From: Otatea glauca
Lineage: Eukaryota; Streptophyta; Magnoliopsida; Poales; Poaceae
Assembly: GCA_036346275.1 (NCBI GenBank)
Contig: CM070728.1
Location: forward strand, 24,204,723 to 24,268,722
Reading direction: 5' to 3'
Length of the DNA: 64,000 nt
Numbering within the stretch: the stretch's first letter is position 1; each line of letters begins with the position of its first letter. The notes beneath the pieces are model-generated. The model saw only the letters and a list, made by a program, of their open reading frames with translations. It ran no database searches and was not told the DNA's origin. Below are positions 1 through 13,145 of this stretch, piece by piece. The translations under genes were made by a program, and so were the position numbers.

Positions 1-174
1 AATATTTAGATTTTGATATAGTATGCATTAAATGATTAAATAGGTCAATTTCACTACATGCAAAGTTCAAATAGTCATAACTTGTGCAAATGAACTTCAA
101 ATTTGATGAAATCAAATCCTAGGACCTTGTAAAATGATACCCTCTCTGTTTATGCAAAAATATCTCATGTTTGT

Positions 175-3055
175 TGCAAGACCCCGTCCTTATAGAACAA
201 AAAATCTCCATGTGATTACTGTACTAGTCCCATGATCAGTGGCTAATACGCACATGTTTACAACATTAGTATCACATCCATACACAAATTTTATTACAAC
301 CTAAAACAAAAGTTAATTATACAGATTTCTTTTACAGAATATAATACAATACAGCGAAAGATAATATGAAAAAACAAAAGCTTCGTAGTACGCCCATCCA
401 GACCCTCAGGCATCTGACAAGGCTAACCCTAGAAGAAGTCGTTATCAAAACCCCCATGTCCTGCTTAGAAGTATGAATCATTGGGCATGTCGTAGTCTTC
501 ACCTTCTAAAGCAACGATTTAATCAAGTTTGAGTACTTACGTTCTCAGCAAGACTTGTAGTGGTTCACAGATACAAATAGATACTTTCATGCAGGCTTAA
601 TCAATGATAAGGCTCTAAGGTTGTTCTGCATCGGCATGAAGAGTTGAAATCATATGAATATAATAATTTGCAAACGAAGTTTATAAAAGCCAATGAGATT
701 TATATAACCAAGATTAAGTAATTGAATCCCACAACACAGTTTATCCAACCGTGAAGCCCAACAATGTCAAACCTTTGACATGAAGGCCCTAAACCCATTT
801 TAGAAAATACCAAAGTCTAACCTTGGAATGAATTCACCAAGTGCCCTTGATCATGGGAGCGACTAATCGATTAGATTTACACTCTGCAAAGGAGTACAAC
901 TTTACCCACAAGGAATGATCAACCTTTTCTTGCTAGGCCATATAACACACTTCGTTTGGTGTGTCGGCAAGGAGATCATACATAATCGTTATATTACCTA
1001 GACATGACTTTACACCAGCTCGGTGACGTTAAGCCCTCGCTATGGTAGTAGAAACATAAGTAGATAAAACATCATACCATAAAAACAGTCAGGTGCCGTT
1101 TCTACCCATAGCGAGGCATACACCGTTGTACCGATATGTATTTACCCACACCGAGGTGTGGAAGCCCCTTATAAGCAAACCGAACTGGAGTGCTTGTACT
1201 ATCTCTCGCCTTCTAGAGCGCAAAGCCATATCTAAGTAACTTAATAGGATAAAGTTGTCCCATACCAGCCCTTGTGGTTGTACGGGTTTCTTGGATCTAT
1301 AGCGTCCCATTGTTCGGTCCTTAAGTTGACACGGGCAATACTTCACCCTACACTACGTGCAATTCCCTCTGCACCTCCGGCTATTGCCAATAATCGCCTG
1401 CGTCACAATCATAGTTTTGTTTTGGGTTTTTAACAAAATACCAGCAACCTTTACAAGTCATATCCAACCTTTTTAAATATTTGAAATGACAAAGTTCGTT
1501 TTTAAGCATGGCTAAGCAAAAGTATTATGCTAACGATTATACCCCGAAGTGACATTAGATACTGTCTATTTTATACTATGGTTATCAAGGTTCACTTAAT
1601 TAGTTTTATTGAGGTAGTTCCACACTCAGGGATGTCGGTTGAAGACTGACCAGAGGCGGCTGCCAACGTTCACCAGCCGCAAGGAAGAAATGAGGTGATG
1701 AAACAAAACGGGTGTGCTCAATTTGATATTCCCCCTTTTTGAGCTCTTGCGGCAATGGCGAGGAAGAAGAGCTTCAGGCTTGTGTGCTTGGTTCAGAGGG
1801 TGTTCAAAGAGATGAAGGGGCTCATTGAGGCATTGGACTAGTATTTATAGCCGAGATAGGTCGGTCTCGCCAGTGTTTGAACGCACAGAGTGAAGGGCGA
1901 CGCTTCTGTGCGCAATGGCAAGGTGGCACGAGATTTTTCTGGCACAGAGTGATGCAAAACTGTCGAGGTACGGAGTGGGAGAGCTGAGGCGATGCATGGC
2001 AACATCAAGCAGTGATTTGTAACTGATTCAATGAGCTGGGTCGAGAATTGGCGCGGCAGAGAGGAAGGATCGAGTCTGCGCGGAGGGCTTTGGCCGGGAG
2101 AAGAAAAAACGAAGAGGTAACTGGAGAACAGTGACTGACGAATGGGGTCAGGGTCCACCGGCAGAGACTAAGAGGGTTTCCCATTATTTGCCAACAAACG
2201 GTTGAGGCACATTAGACGGGGCCCACATGGCAGAGACAAGGAGCGATTTTAGGGATAAGGTTGGTTCAGAAAGCTCATAGAATGCAGTAAATGAGCCATG
2301 AAATCAATACATTATTTTTCAAACTTTTTGACTGGATTACAAAGACAATGATTACAATCTGGTAAAAATTTTAGGTTAAAATGTTGCATCTAAAAATTAT
2401 AAGAATTCTGACATTACCGATTGATCAGAAATCCCTTTTCGGATTTTATTTTATTTTATTTAAGGATGACAATGATGTCAATTATTTTTGAAACTTTTTG
2501 TTAGAGTTGGATTTGAGTTGGGTATGCTTTCATATGAATTTCAAGTCAAAATCTTGTATATTTATTTTATAAGAAATCTGACATTATGATTTTCAGATTT
2601 ATAGGGTCTCTGTTTTTGAAATTTAAAAGACCATAAATGATATTGTTAATTTTTGAAATTTTTACTAGAGGTAATTTTTAAAATATTATGGTAAATTTTC
2701 TAGCTGTAGATAATGTTCAAAGGTTTTATAATAATTCTGACCATACACTGTTTGGAGGTCAAAAGGTGTCTTTTCAATAATCATTTCATTATCCTTTGCA
2801 TTAAAATTTCTTTGTCACGTGAAATGATTCACCTGAGTGTTCAAGATATTTATTAACAATTTTTCAAGATTTTACTTTTACCTTTTTATCTTTCTACCAT
2901 TATCCATTCATTAATTCTATTTATTTGATTTTCACACAAGTCATAAATCTAAAGAAATTCTAATAAAAACCAATAATGCCAAGAAAACTCAAAAATAGTC
3001 ACACTTAATTTCAAAATGTTCATTTTAATTTTATTGAATTTTTTGGGATGTTACA
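175..3055 (-). mobile_element. Solo LTR A, long TGTAACATCCC-type family
   Basis: On the minus strand the element begins TGTAACATCCC and ends TTGCA, so it has TG...CA termini. It is flanked by a perfect 5-bp duplication TTTGT (170-174 and 3056-3060). No second LTR, primer-binding site or pol sequence adjoins it, so it is a solo LTR of about 2.9 kb. It shares blocks with the LTRs at 3464, 9302, 19237 and 44301, such as the text around 'gcacaccaa' and the 3' stem-loop (221-249). LTRs this long with this start are typical of grass Ty3/gypsy elements; the clade is inferred. Short open frames inside are not genes. Confidence 0.85.
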
Positions 3056-3060
3056 TTTGT

Positions 3061-3458
3061 TTAAGTTTGATTAAAGTTCATTAAAGACTCTATTATTCAC
3101 ATATATGAAACTCTCACGGATAAAAGCAAAATGAAGCGAAACTAGTTTTAAAACACTTATAGGGACATCCCCTACTAATACCAGAAAAATGGTTGAATTA
3201 GCTTGTAAAGTGAAGTTGCAAACCTAAAACGAAATCTGACCCTTAAAGCGTAAACTTTAAAGCCATATATGTTATTTCAGCAATGAATAAAACATCTCGT
3301 CTAAAAACTAATATTAAAAAAAATCAACATAGAAATACTCTCTAGGGCAAAAGACTATTGTATTCTAAAGAAATAATCTCATTACAACTTGCTTTGCATC
3401 TGAATCATGTTAAGGATATAACCCTAAGTGTTATGAACGCTAAATTCCGTAATACAAA
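3061..3458. other. AT-rich spacer between two solo LTRs
   Basis: No coding frame or structured repeat is visible. This is host or older repeat DNA into which LTR A and LTR B inserted. Positions 1-169 are the matching left flank of LTR A and also show nothing recognisable. Confidence 0.5.
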
Positions 3459-3463
3459 TAAAC

Positions 3464-6380
3464 TGTAACATCCCAAAATTTGAGTTTTGAAATGTTGGAT
3501 TTCAAAATGAACCATTTGAATTTTCCTTGAATTAATCAAAGCTTAATTTGAATTTTCTAATAATGGAAAGATTTAATTTGATTAATCTATTCATCAAACA
3601 AAGGAATTTATTTGCTTTTATTGGAATTTTTGGAAATTTATTAAATCGAAAAACATTTTCATTTTGTAAAAAGCTCCTCGGACCGAATCTTCCGTGGCCC
3701 ATTCTTATTCCCCGCGCGGCCTGCTCACCAGTCCGCTCCGCGACCCATCTCTGCCCGCGGCCCAGCCGGCCCAACCAGCCCGTCCCCTTGCGCCGCCGCC
3801 GTTCTAAACCGTAGGCACACCGCCGCCTTGGAGTCTGGGTCAGACACTTCTCCCAAGGGCTATATATGCCGCGTTGCACCCCCCTCCGAGGTTCTCCTTG
3901 TTGCGCCGCACCCGACACCCTATTTCGTGTCCTTTGGGACCTCTTTGTTGCTTCGTGTGTCCTCGCCGGAGTTTGTCGCCACAGCCGAAGCCATCTGCTG
4001 TGTCAATCTCCTCCGTTGGTCCATCTCTGCCCTACCGTTTGTGCCACATCAAGTTCGCCGAGCTGCGGTCGTCCAAATGCATAGAAGAACCGAGCCGATC
4101 CGATACTGGTTCTCCATAACCCGTGTTGTCTTCTTCGGTGACGGCGAGTTCAAGCCTCAGCGTCGCCGTGCGAAGTTGAGCAGTCGCCGTGGCCGTCCAA
4201 TCGCAAACGTGCACGTCGGATTCTACCACGTTGCTATCACCACATCCATGCGTCTCCACTGTCCAATCTCGCCCCGCTGTTGGATGCGCGACACGCGGCC
4301 GTCCGCGTCAGCGCCTTGTCAGCACCTAGTCAGCAGCCACGTGTGCGCTGCCACCACGTCAGCCCTAGCGCTATTCCCATGAGCCTGGTCCACCGTGGAC
4401 TGGCGCAAATCCGTGGACATGGTCTATGGACCGAGGGTCCCACATGTCAGCGAAATAAGGATTTTCTGATTTATTTTTGTTTCAAAAAATTAATTACTGA
4501 CGCCAGCATGACATCATTAATCTATTTTCCAATAGAAAAATAAATTAGGAAATTCGGATTTTCTCTTTTTTCAGCCTTTTTCTCTTATTTAAATATTTTG
4601 AAGACCCGTTCTTACTCATACGAACTCCGATTGAGGCGATTCAAATTTCTAAATTTTTATAAAATCAAGATCTACCTTCCAGAGCTATTTATTTTCAATT
4701 TTGAGCTTTTTTGAGTCCCTGTTTGGTATTTATTTAGTTTTGTTGCTTTTTTTTCTAGTAGACGCTAATTCCGAAGGAGCGAACGGAGACTTCTAAGACC
4801 AAGACACAGCACTAGATCAGCAAAGCATATCATAACCTTTGATCATATTGATCCTGTGTTTGCAAAGTAATTTGTTTTATACAATTGCATGCTATTTGTG
4901 TATCACCAATTATTTCATGGGAATAGTTATACACCTAGTTGACATTATGCCACCTTGACTATTGGAATGCCATGTATCCTTTTTTAACCCTAGGTTGGAA
5001 TATTACTAATTGAACATGATCATATTATCAACATTGGGTTATCGTAACTATGCTTAGACCTGCTTAGTTGTACGTAGGGATTCATATCACACGTGAATTA
5101 ATGTTAATCTTGACTTAATGAGATATTGAATCGTGGCCGTAGCCACTGTTATAAAACTTGTCGTACCATGACGAGGTTTGCCATTGGTCTTGGATGAACA
5201 AAATATTTTCCCTCAGGCAAGTGATCGTGCAGTAAAGGGGGTGCTTTCTAGCACATTGGGATGTGGATGTCTTACTTGAGACAACTTAAAGACTTAATCT
5301 TGTGCGCCATTAAACTGAGCCTAACTGTACAACCACAAGTCTGGTATGGGACAGACCTAGCTGATTAATTTGCAATGTCTAGCCTTGAGTACTATCAATT
5401 GGTGGTGTAGGTTCCGAGATGGACGGATAGACTTACATGGCTCAACTTGGGGCCCTGAGGGGCGAAACCTTAGTGGGCAGTACTTAGTTTATACATGCAT
5501 TGTAAAGGTTTTGTCATGATTTATCTGCCGGCACACCAAAGAAAGTGTGCTAATGTCCAGGCACAAGGATAATATCATGTCTTGTGGGTAAAGTTGTACA
5601 ATCTCTACAGAGTGTAAAACTATTTGAATAGCCATGTCCGCAGTCATGGACAAGCCCAGAAATTTCACACGGGGTATAGAGTGTTTCATAAAATGTGGGA
5701 ATGTGGAATTGTTGGGATGTGAACGGGGAGTTCACTATTGTTTTGTTGTCTAAAGTTATGCGGTTGAATTTAGTGGTTTAGTAATTGTTTTGGATGGTGT
5801 AGGGTGATACCTCGCCATTTTGTTCATATTGTCTACCATTGATTTATCAGTTATTTATTATCCTTTCATAAATGTGCTTTCAATCTATTTACTGTATTTA
5901 AATTCAAGTTATTGCTTTTTGCAAATGAACCATATGACTATCATTTGTCAAGCATTGCATGAATATTGCATCATTTCCCTACGGCTTGCTCAGTACTTTT
6001 TGTACTCACGGCTTTACGCCTTTGTTGATCAGTTGTTGAGGAAGGACCAGTAAATACTAAATATCAGAAGGAGGAATACTATGAAGACTACGTGGACTAG
6101 GAAGGAGTTTCCCCAGACGATTGCCTGTGGCATGTCGAATGGCCCAAGTTACTTTATTTCCGCTGCAACAATTTATTTGTATCTTAAACCCTTAAGGCAT
6201 AGTGGTGTAAACATTGACCATAAGGTCTTTTACGTTATTTAATAATAATTTGCTTTTTCCCTAGTTATTTCGTTGTACGGAATGATTTTTCATCTATGTT
6301 TTCACTGTGTGCACTAGCGTGATCCTGGACTAGTGCAGTATACACAGAGGGTTTCGGATTTGCAAATCCGAGTCTCGACA
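3464..6380 (+). mobile_element. Solo LTR B, long TGTAACATCCC-type family
   Basis: It starts TGTAACATCCC and ends CTCGACA, with the 5-bp duplication TAAAC at 3459-3463 and 6381-6385. The length is 2917 bp. A GC-rich block (about 3680-4440) with several overlapping open frames lies in its first third; these frames have no family signature and are composition artefacts or leader sequence. Near the 3' end are a perfect stem GCACTAG (6311-6317) / CTAGTGC (6330-6336) and the palindrome CGGATTTGCAAATCCG just before the terminus. Confidence 0.9.
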
Positions 6381-6385
6381 TAAAC

Positions 6386-6787
6386 GAACATAAAAAACCA
6401 ATAGTTAAGATACTTGTATCACAAGAACTATCTTAAAACCATGAACGTATAACCAGTAGCCTAAACTTAATAGACCTAACATGTACAAACCACTTTTTAT
6501 GCAAAAATATCTAGGGCTAAGTACTATCCATACATAACACTTTGACTAATGTCTTAACCATATTAAGTCTAGATAATTTTTGCCTCTTGAATTTGAAATT
6601 ATAAACATAAGAATAAATAATTTTAGCTTCTTGAATTAGTAAATATCCACATACATGATTATAATTTTAGCTTCTAGAATTCGAGGAATAAAAGTAACAT
6701 GTACACAAAAGAACCAAAACACGAACAACGAACTAATGAAACAAACATGCACAAAGTAATGACTTCGAAAAACTAAACCACCATATT
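6386..6787. other. AT-rich spacer, nothing recognised
   Basis: There are simple AT-rich stretches with repeated 'agcttcttgaatt'-like text (6570-6680). No gene, RNA or bounded element can be supported. Confidence 0.45.
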
Positions 6788-8640
6788 CTTATTTGATAAG
6801 TTTCATTTGGTTTTTATATTTGATTTATTTTTGCCTGTATTAATAATTTATCATTTGCTATTTGTCGTGATTCTCGTTATAAAACAGGTAGATGCCGACA
6901 CTTCAGAATCCGTCGATGACGACCTCACCTACGACCCCGATTACATACCGGAAGACGAGCAACAAGGTAAGCACTCTCTTTTGATCATGCTGATCCTATT
7001 ATTTTATGGTGTTTATGTTGTTTTATCAAACTATATGCATGAACATATGTTTATGTTAAACTTGTTATGTTGTGTATACGATAGTTACTTCCTATTGAAT
7101 TCATAGTCGTTACCTTGACACTTGATCACCTGCTATTGTAACCTTAGCTTATGGTGTAGACATTACTTAGTGTCATTTTGTGTATTAAATGGGAAATATC
7201 TCATGTATATGCTTAGACGTGCTTATTAGAACGTCTTTTAAATATTGGGATACATTTTCATCCAAACTTGAGCAATTTGTGAAGGTACGGAGCCGAGTTA
7301 TGGTTTTCGTGTATTTTGGTAAAAATCCAATCCAAAACTTATGGTTTAGACGTGGGCGAGTTACTACTTAAACTTGAGGTGTGAGGAGGGACCTCGCGCG
7401 TAGTTAAGGGGAGATTCTCGCTCAGGTCAGTTAAGAATCGAACTTGATGCTACCACCTAAGTGATTTGGTGCAACCACATATGCTAGTATGGAATAGCCT
7501 TTGCTTAATAGATTAGCTGGGGTTTAGCCTTACATTTTGGTAGGCTGAACTAGTAAAAGCACTTCGGGGTACGGTGTCGCTCGTAGGTGCTCCCTTCACT
7601 GAGGTGTTGGGGGCAAAGTATTCCAATACAACGGTGTATGCCTTTCCATGGGGAGAGGACACGATGGGACGTAAACCATCTTTAGTACTGTTTGTGCGGG
7701 TCTGGATCTCTGGACCATGGCAAGGGTTTGTCATCACCAGGGCTGGTGCAAGGCCAGGCTTTAGCTAGTCGAACAGTTTTGTCACAATCTAAAAAATCAG
7801 GTACGGTACGTATCGCGAGGCATGGTTGCTAGAATGTGTCATGTGGGTAAAGTGTACACTCTCTGCAGAGATTTAAATCTAATTAATTAGCCGTGCTCGC
7901 AGTCATGAGCAACTTGGGAAAGTAATGTCAAGTGTAGTCTTGTTTTTTTGAAAACTTTTGGAATCGGTGTTGTGGTGGGTTGGTAAACTTGAGGCCCAAG
8001 GATGGCTGTCTTTTACTCCCTGTTCACAGCCAAGGAGGGCTGTGAAATGATGAAATTGAATTTTACTTACTGTATTTATTTTCATTACAAATGCTTATTT
8101 CAACACCGTTATCGTTTGATGAACTGTACTCTTGAAAACAAAATCTGCTTTATGCTGAAAATAAGACTTAGTATAGTGGCTTGTTATCCTTGATCTAACC
8201 TTGCATTTATTGTATTTCCATACACTAAAGTCTTGTGAGTACATACATGTACTCGCTGTTGTTTAATCTATAATATATAGACGAAGGTACGGAAGAATAC
8301 CCCGATGATTCGTACTTTCCATCGAGGTCCGACGACTACTTGGATGGATGAACTAGGGCTCTTCCTAGTTAGTTGCCTATGGGTTTATAGATGGGCATAC
8401 CGCTGTCCTACTTTTGCTTTATGTCTAATTTTTGCTGCAATTTACTTATGTGTGTAATATTTAGCCCGTCGGCCACGTACTTGTAATATTAAGTAGTTGT
8501 AATAGCTTTCTAGTCTATGTTTTGTTATGTCAAATGCTTAGACATGTGTATATGTGTTATGATGCATCTCGAATGCGGGATATGTGGGCGCTAGGCGTTG
8601 ATCTTGGGAACTAGCGCCGGTCACATATCCGGATACCCGG
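6788..8640 (+). repeat. LTR-like remnant C of the long-LTR family, ends not defined
   Basis: Blocks match the nested LTR at 9302-11689: the acidic-looking block 6885-6968 parallels 10070-10145, 'tggtatggaatag'-type text follows, and the 3' stem GGCGCTAG (8587-8594) / CTAGCGCC (8611-8618) is present. No TG...CA ends or target duplication were found, so it is probably truncated. The frame at 6807-7106 is conserved repeat text, not a gene. Confidence 0.55.
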
Positions 8641-9079
8641 AATTGTTCTCAACCGTTTGATGCATGTGCATGTGCACGTGCAACCGTTGTTCCTTGTCTA
8701 TTGCGACACGCTTCCCTCGGTGGGTGTGAGTGATACCAAGATTCTGAGACAGACAACATGTGCTATGCTCGAATGGGTTGGATTCAATCCCGGTACGAAT
8801 ACTTGGAATGGAATCAAAACTCTCTTGATCGCGTAAGTGTGTGCGGTGCAACTAGGTGGCTCATATTTATTTGAGTGAGGGCCATCTTGTTAATACTCTA
8901 TGCACTGGTCTTTAGGGTAATAGTGAGCATACACTTAAGTGGAATGGGTGTCACCTCTAAGTCCAACGCACGAGCGAGGTTTGATTCACATTTTTGGGTG
9001 CCTATATGTAATCTCCTTGTTTCAAAGGGCATAGCTAGCGTTTCCTGAGGCTAGCTAGTAAACTAGAAAAAATATATCA
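8641..9079. other. Unassigned sequence
   Basis: It follows the LTR remnant directly and could be former internal sequence of that element. No primer-binding site or coding homology is visible. Confidence 0.35.
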
Positions 9080-9239
9080 ATATAAATTAATATAACAGAC
9101 GATTATTTAGAAAACATTGTATGTAATACATCTCATATCACAGACGGTTCCTACTAATAATCGTCTGTGATGGTCAATTATCACAGATGGTTCTTAGTAA
9201 GAACCGTATGTGATAAGTGGATATCACAGATGGTTTATA
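9080..9239. repeat. CACTA-like subterminal repeat array, left segment
   Basis: There are several alternating copies of a short inverted motif of the type 'tcacagacggtt' / 'aaccgtctgtga'. This arrangement is typical of subterminal regions of grass CACTA (En/Spm) transposons. The array is interrupted at 9240 by a MITE and continues at 11890. The terminal CACTA itself is not clearly present, so the superfamily is inferred. Confidence 0.55.
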
Positions 9240-9247
9240 CTCAGAAC

Positions 9248-11889
9248 TAGGGGTGAAAATTGAGCCAAGCCCTTATTTTTTCGAGCTTTTTCGAAGTTTA
9301 TTGTAACAGCCCAAATTAATAAAATGAGAAATATAATATCCGAAATATTCATGTGAACTATTTTTGTAGTTTTTGTTTTTTCCTGAATTATTACAAATTC
9401 GTTTGGCATTTCTCTAATAAAAAAGTAAATTAGGGATATAGTAAAATGGTAAAAGTAAAAAGGGAAAAACATAAAGTCAATAAAAATCTGTAAAAATCAT
9501 AATAAAATATTAGAGCTCTCTAGAACCCAGCTCATGGCGGTTAAAGACCTGGAACCATTAAAATATAATAAAAACAAGGTGTAAGCATGTGAGAGTAAAT
9601 CAATGCAGATTATGTTAGATTTTATAGATTTCTCCAGAGGTTATCCTGGGCCTTCTCCCCGCCGAACCAGCTCAACTCGAGCTCGAGTCAAATTTTGTTA
9701 GACTCCTTGTATCCTTAGGAACCTGAATATGTAAAAATACTTAGGGTTCACAAGTTATTAAATGTGTAGTAAGTAATGTGATAATTTTAGCTTCTTAAGT
9801 AAACTAATAGAAGATATGTTTTTAGTCTTTTATAATGGTAGAATAAAGAAGAATGGTAGCTCCTGAAACAAGAATCATTAATTACTTAAGCCAAGTTGGT
9901 AAAGAATGCATACCTATGTATAGAATATGTAATCAACTAATATGAACACCTAAAGTCATAAATAACATGACCATTGAAACCATACCCGTCTTATGTAATT
10001 GTTTTTATTAGATTCTTCCATCTGATTTCTTTTTGCCCTATTAAAATTTATTATCTTCTATGTATTGCCGAACGACGTGTAGAACCTGACGAATCTAAAA
10101 TAGTCGATGACCAGGAGTTCGACGTCGAGGATAATCAACAAGGCAAGCACCCCTTTTGATCATATTGATCCCAGTTTTATAAATGTTGTCACTAAATGTT
10201 TTACTGTATATGTTACTTTTATTAAAGTCTGCTATATTATGGGTATTGGTAGTTGTACCTGTAGTTTCATAGAACTTCCTTAATAATTATGGATTTGTGG
10301 ACCTTGATAACCCTAGAATAACATAGAGAGTACTTGATGTCAATTTGGGTTACTCACACCTAGTGTCATGCTTAGCCATGCTTAAAGAAACACAAAACTT
10401 TGACATGATTAAAAATGTTGGATATGACATTTAATGGTATGACCTTTCTTTATGATTGTTATTTTGGTTAAAAATGAAAATAAAAACTATGGTTTAGATG
10501 CGGGTAATTATTGGCAATAGCCAAATGTACAAGGGACTTGTACGTAGTATAGGGGGAGACTATTGCCCGTGTCGGATTAAGGACCGAACTATGGGTTGTT
10601 TTCAGGCCAAGAATTACCATACAACCACAAGTGCTGGTATGGGACAGTTTTAACTTATTAAGTTACTTAAAACTGGCTTTGCACTTGGAAGGCTGGAGTA
10701 GTACGAGCTGTTTCTTAATAGATTGCTCGAAGGGACGTCCACACCGAGGTGATTATGGAACAAACGTTTACCAATACAATGGTGTACGCCATGCTATGGG
10801 GAGTTCCATCATTTCTATGCTCTGAGTCCTTCCACCATAGAATGGGTTTATCGTCACCGTGTTGGTGTAAAGTCAGGGTTAAGTAATGTAACGGTTATAT
10901 CATGACTCTCTGCGGCACACCAAGGGAAGTGTGCTAATATCGATTGCACAAAGAGTCAGTCATGTCTTGTGGGCAAAGCTGTATACCTCTGCAGAGTGTA
11001 AAACTAATCGATTAGCCGCGCCCGCGGTCAAGGGCACTTGGTAAAGTTATGACATAGTTAGATGTTTCTATTTTCATAAATATGGTTTCTACCATGTGTT
11101 GATGGGAAATGATTCTTGGATGTGGTCATGATACCCAGGTTAGAGATCTTTCTTATTCGTACTCTACATATTGTTATTTCTGTATTAAATTGCTTTACTT
11201 AAATTCCGTTTGCAATCTATTATTATGTATTTACATTTCAAATTGGTTTTATGCAAATTAACCATAGTAGTATTTCCATTGAAATGACCTGCATGTATTA
11301 TAGGATTTGTAAAAGTCTTGAGAGTACGTAAGTACTCAATTTGCCTATGTTGATATTTTTAGGTGAAGAATCAGACTACCCCGACGACTCATACGTTGAT
11401 GCAGGATTCGGGGAGTTTAACGATAAATTTTACTAGGGATTTACCTTGTCAGTTGCATGTGGGGACAATGGGTTAAAAAGGCATACTACAAAATGTTGTC
11501 TTCACTGCAGTCTTTTACTTTTGGTATTGTAAGCATATTATATAACTCTGCTTCCGCTGTGTAATAAAACTTATGTATGGTTGTGATATCAATCTGTAAT
11601 TGTGCGTACTAGCCACTGATCATGGGACTAGTACTGTATGCACATGGTACCCATTATTTGTATCTATTATCTATAATGGGGGCCTTACATTTATACCGTT
11701 TGATTTAATATCATTTTATTTATAGTTTGGAAGTATTTTTCGAATCATGATAACAGTCAGACGAGACAGTTTAAAATCCAATTTCATTCAAAATTGACTC
11801 ATTTCAATGTTTAACCAATGAATGAGCACAATTGGAGCAATTTTGAACCAAACCAACGTGCCCCACCAACGAGCTTTTTTCCAGCCCTA
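9248..11889. mobile_element. hAT-like MITE (about 249 bp) split by a solo LTR
   Basis: Termini are TAGGGGTGAAAA at 9248 and, reading inward from 11889, TAGGGCTGGAAAA. The flanks carry a perfect 8-bp duplication CTCAGAAC (9240-9247 and 11890-11897), the length used by hAT transposases. Removing the inner LTR and its duplication leaves about 249 bp, with no transposase, so it is non-autonomous. It is inserted in CACTA-like subterminal repeats and was later hit by the LTR at 9302. Confidence 0.75.
9302..11689 (+). mobile_element. Solo LTR, nested in the hAT-like MITE
   Basis: It starts TGTAACAGCCC and ends GGCCTTACA, with the 5-bp duplication TTTAT at 9297-9301 and 11690-11694. The length is 2388 bp. 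It is a shorter relative of LTRs A, B, D and E and carries the conserved 3' stem GTACTAG (11606-11612) / CTAGTAC (11628-11634). No internal retrotransposon sequence is attached. Confidence 0.88.
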
Positions 11890-12060
11890 CTCAGAACCGT
11901 CTATAATATCTACTTATCGCAGATGGTTTACACTCATAACTATCTATGATATGATTTTTACAGACGGTTCGTAAATCATCTGTGATGAGTTGTCATTATT
12001 ATTGACACATGATTATAAACAGTTCATAAAACCGTCTGTGATGAGGTTTTTGATTGTCTC
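11890..12060. repeat. CACTA-like subterminal repeat array, right segment
   Basis: This continues the array at 9080-9239 with the same 'accgtctgtgat' units in both orientations. A possible element end lies near 12096-12110 ('actacaaaag'), but no matching partner terminus was established. Confidence 0.5.
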
Positions 12061-12289
12061 AATTCAAATAGGACGTACGTCCTTTCCAGAACTGTTACTA
12101 CAAAAGACCTCTTCAAATATCAAAACAGGCAGCGTGAGTCATGATGATTAGGATGCTCTGTGCATGCTTCCCTTTCATCACCATGAATCAAGGCATGATC
12201 TTCGTATGCATAATGCATTATAGTGTGTACCATTTTGTTTTGAGTGGTATCATTCATGCTGTTTGTATATATGTTGTATCATGAGATCT

Positions 12290-13145
12290 TAACAAAATAA
12301 TTTTGAAAGGTCAAACTTGCTGTAATGTTATGAAATCTACTTGAATTTTGTTATTCAAACGTGAGAATTGCCGAATCTTTCGTGAAACTTACTGAAACTT
12401 CGTGAAACTACTTGAATTTTTCTTTTTGAAATGTGAAATTTCTATTGGAACTTGGTAAAACCAGCTTGAATTTGCCTTTTGAAATGTGACATATGTTGGA
12501 ACTTGGTGAAACCTACTTTAATTTTGCTTTTGAAAGGTGAAACATGATAGAACTTTGTGAAACCTGCTTGAACGTTTGATTCGAGTTTCATAAATTTTCA
12601 TGAAAGTTTTGTTAAGTTCCATGCAAGTTTCATAAAATTTCGTTCAAAAGTTTCAGGCAAGTTTCGTTAGGTTTCATGAAGTTTTATTCACGTTTCTTAA
12701 ATATTTCCCATCAATTAGTAACAATTCCTCTCTTATTTCCTCTTTATTGTTTCATATAAGTTTTAAGATGTCTCAGTTATATAATTCTGTAAGTTTTATG
12801 AAGTTTCAAGTAAGCTTCATTAGGTTTCTTGAAGTTTCATTCAAGTTTCATGCCAATTTGTAACCATTCCTTTCTAGTTTACTTTTCATCATGAGACTGC
12901 TTGAAATTGCTTGGATTTGGCTATTAAAACTTGAAAGTTGTCCAAACATGCATATGAATTGTGTTTTTGAAACTTAAAACTTGTTGAAACTTACTTATAA
13001 ATATGCATAAAACTTGTTGAGACTTGAAACTATCTTACTTAAACTTCTTAAAATATCTTGAAACTTGCATGGAACTTTCCACGAAATATATTGAAACCTT
13101 CACAAAACACGAAACCTTATAAAACCTGAAACCTCGTGAAACCCC
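12290..13145. repeat. Degenerate GAAACTT/AAGTTTC-rich tract
   Basis: For about 850 bp the sequence is dominated by imperfect short units of the type GAAACTTG..TGAAAC. The dominant strand switches: 12290-12590 favours GAAACTT, 12590-12860 favours AAGTTTC, and 12880-13145 favours GAAACTT again. No reading frame or terminal structure is visible. It may be an old expanded minisatellite or the interior of a repeat. Confidence 0.6.

Noticed and set aside
6807..7106. Plus-strand frame with acidic text that recurs near 10070-10145
   Set aside because: The recurrence is explained by the two sequences being LTRs of one family; no gene structure or domain.
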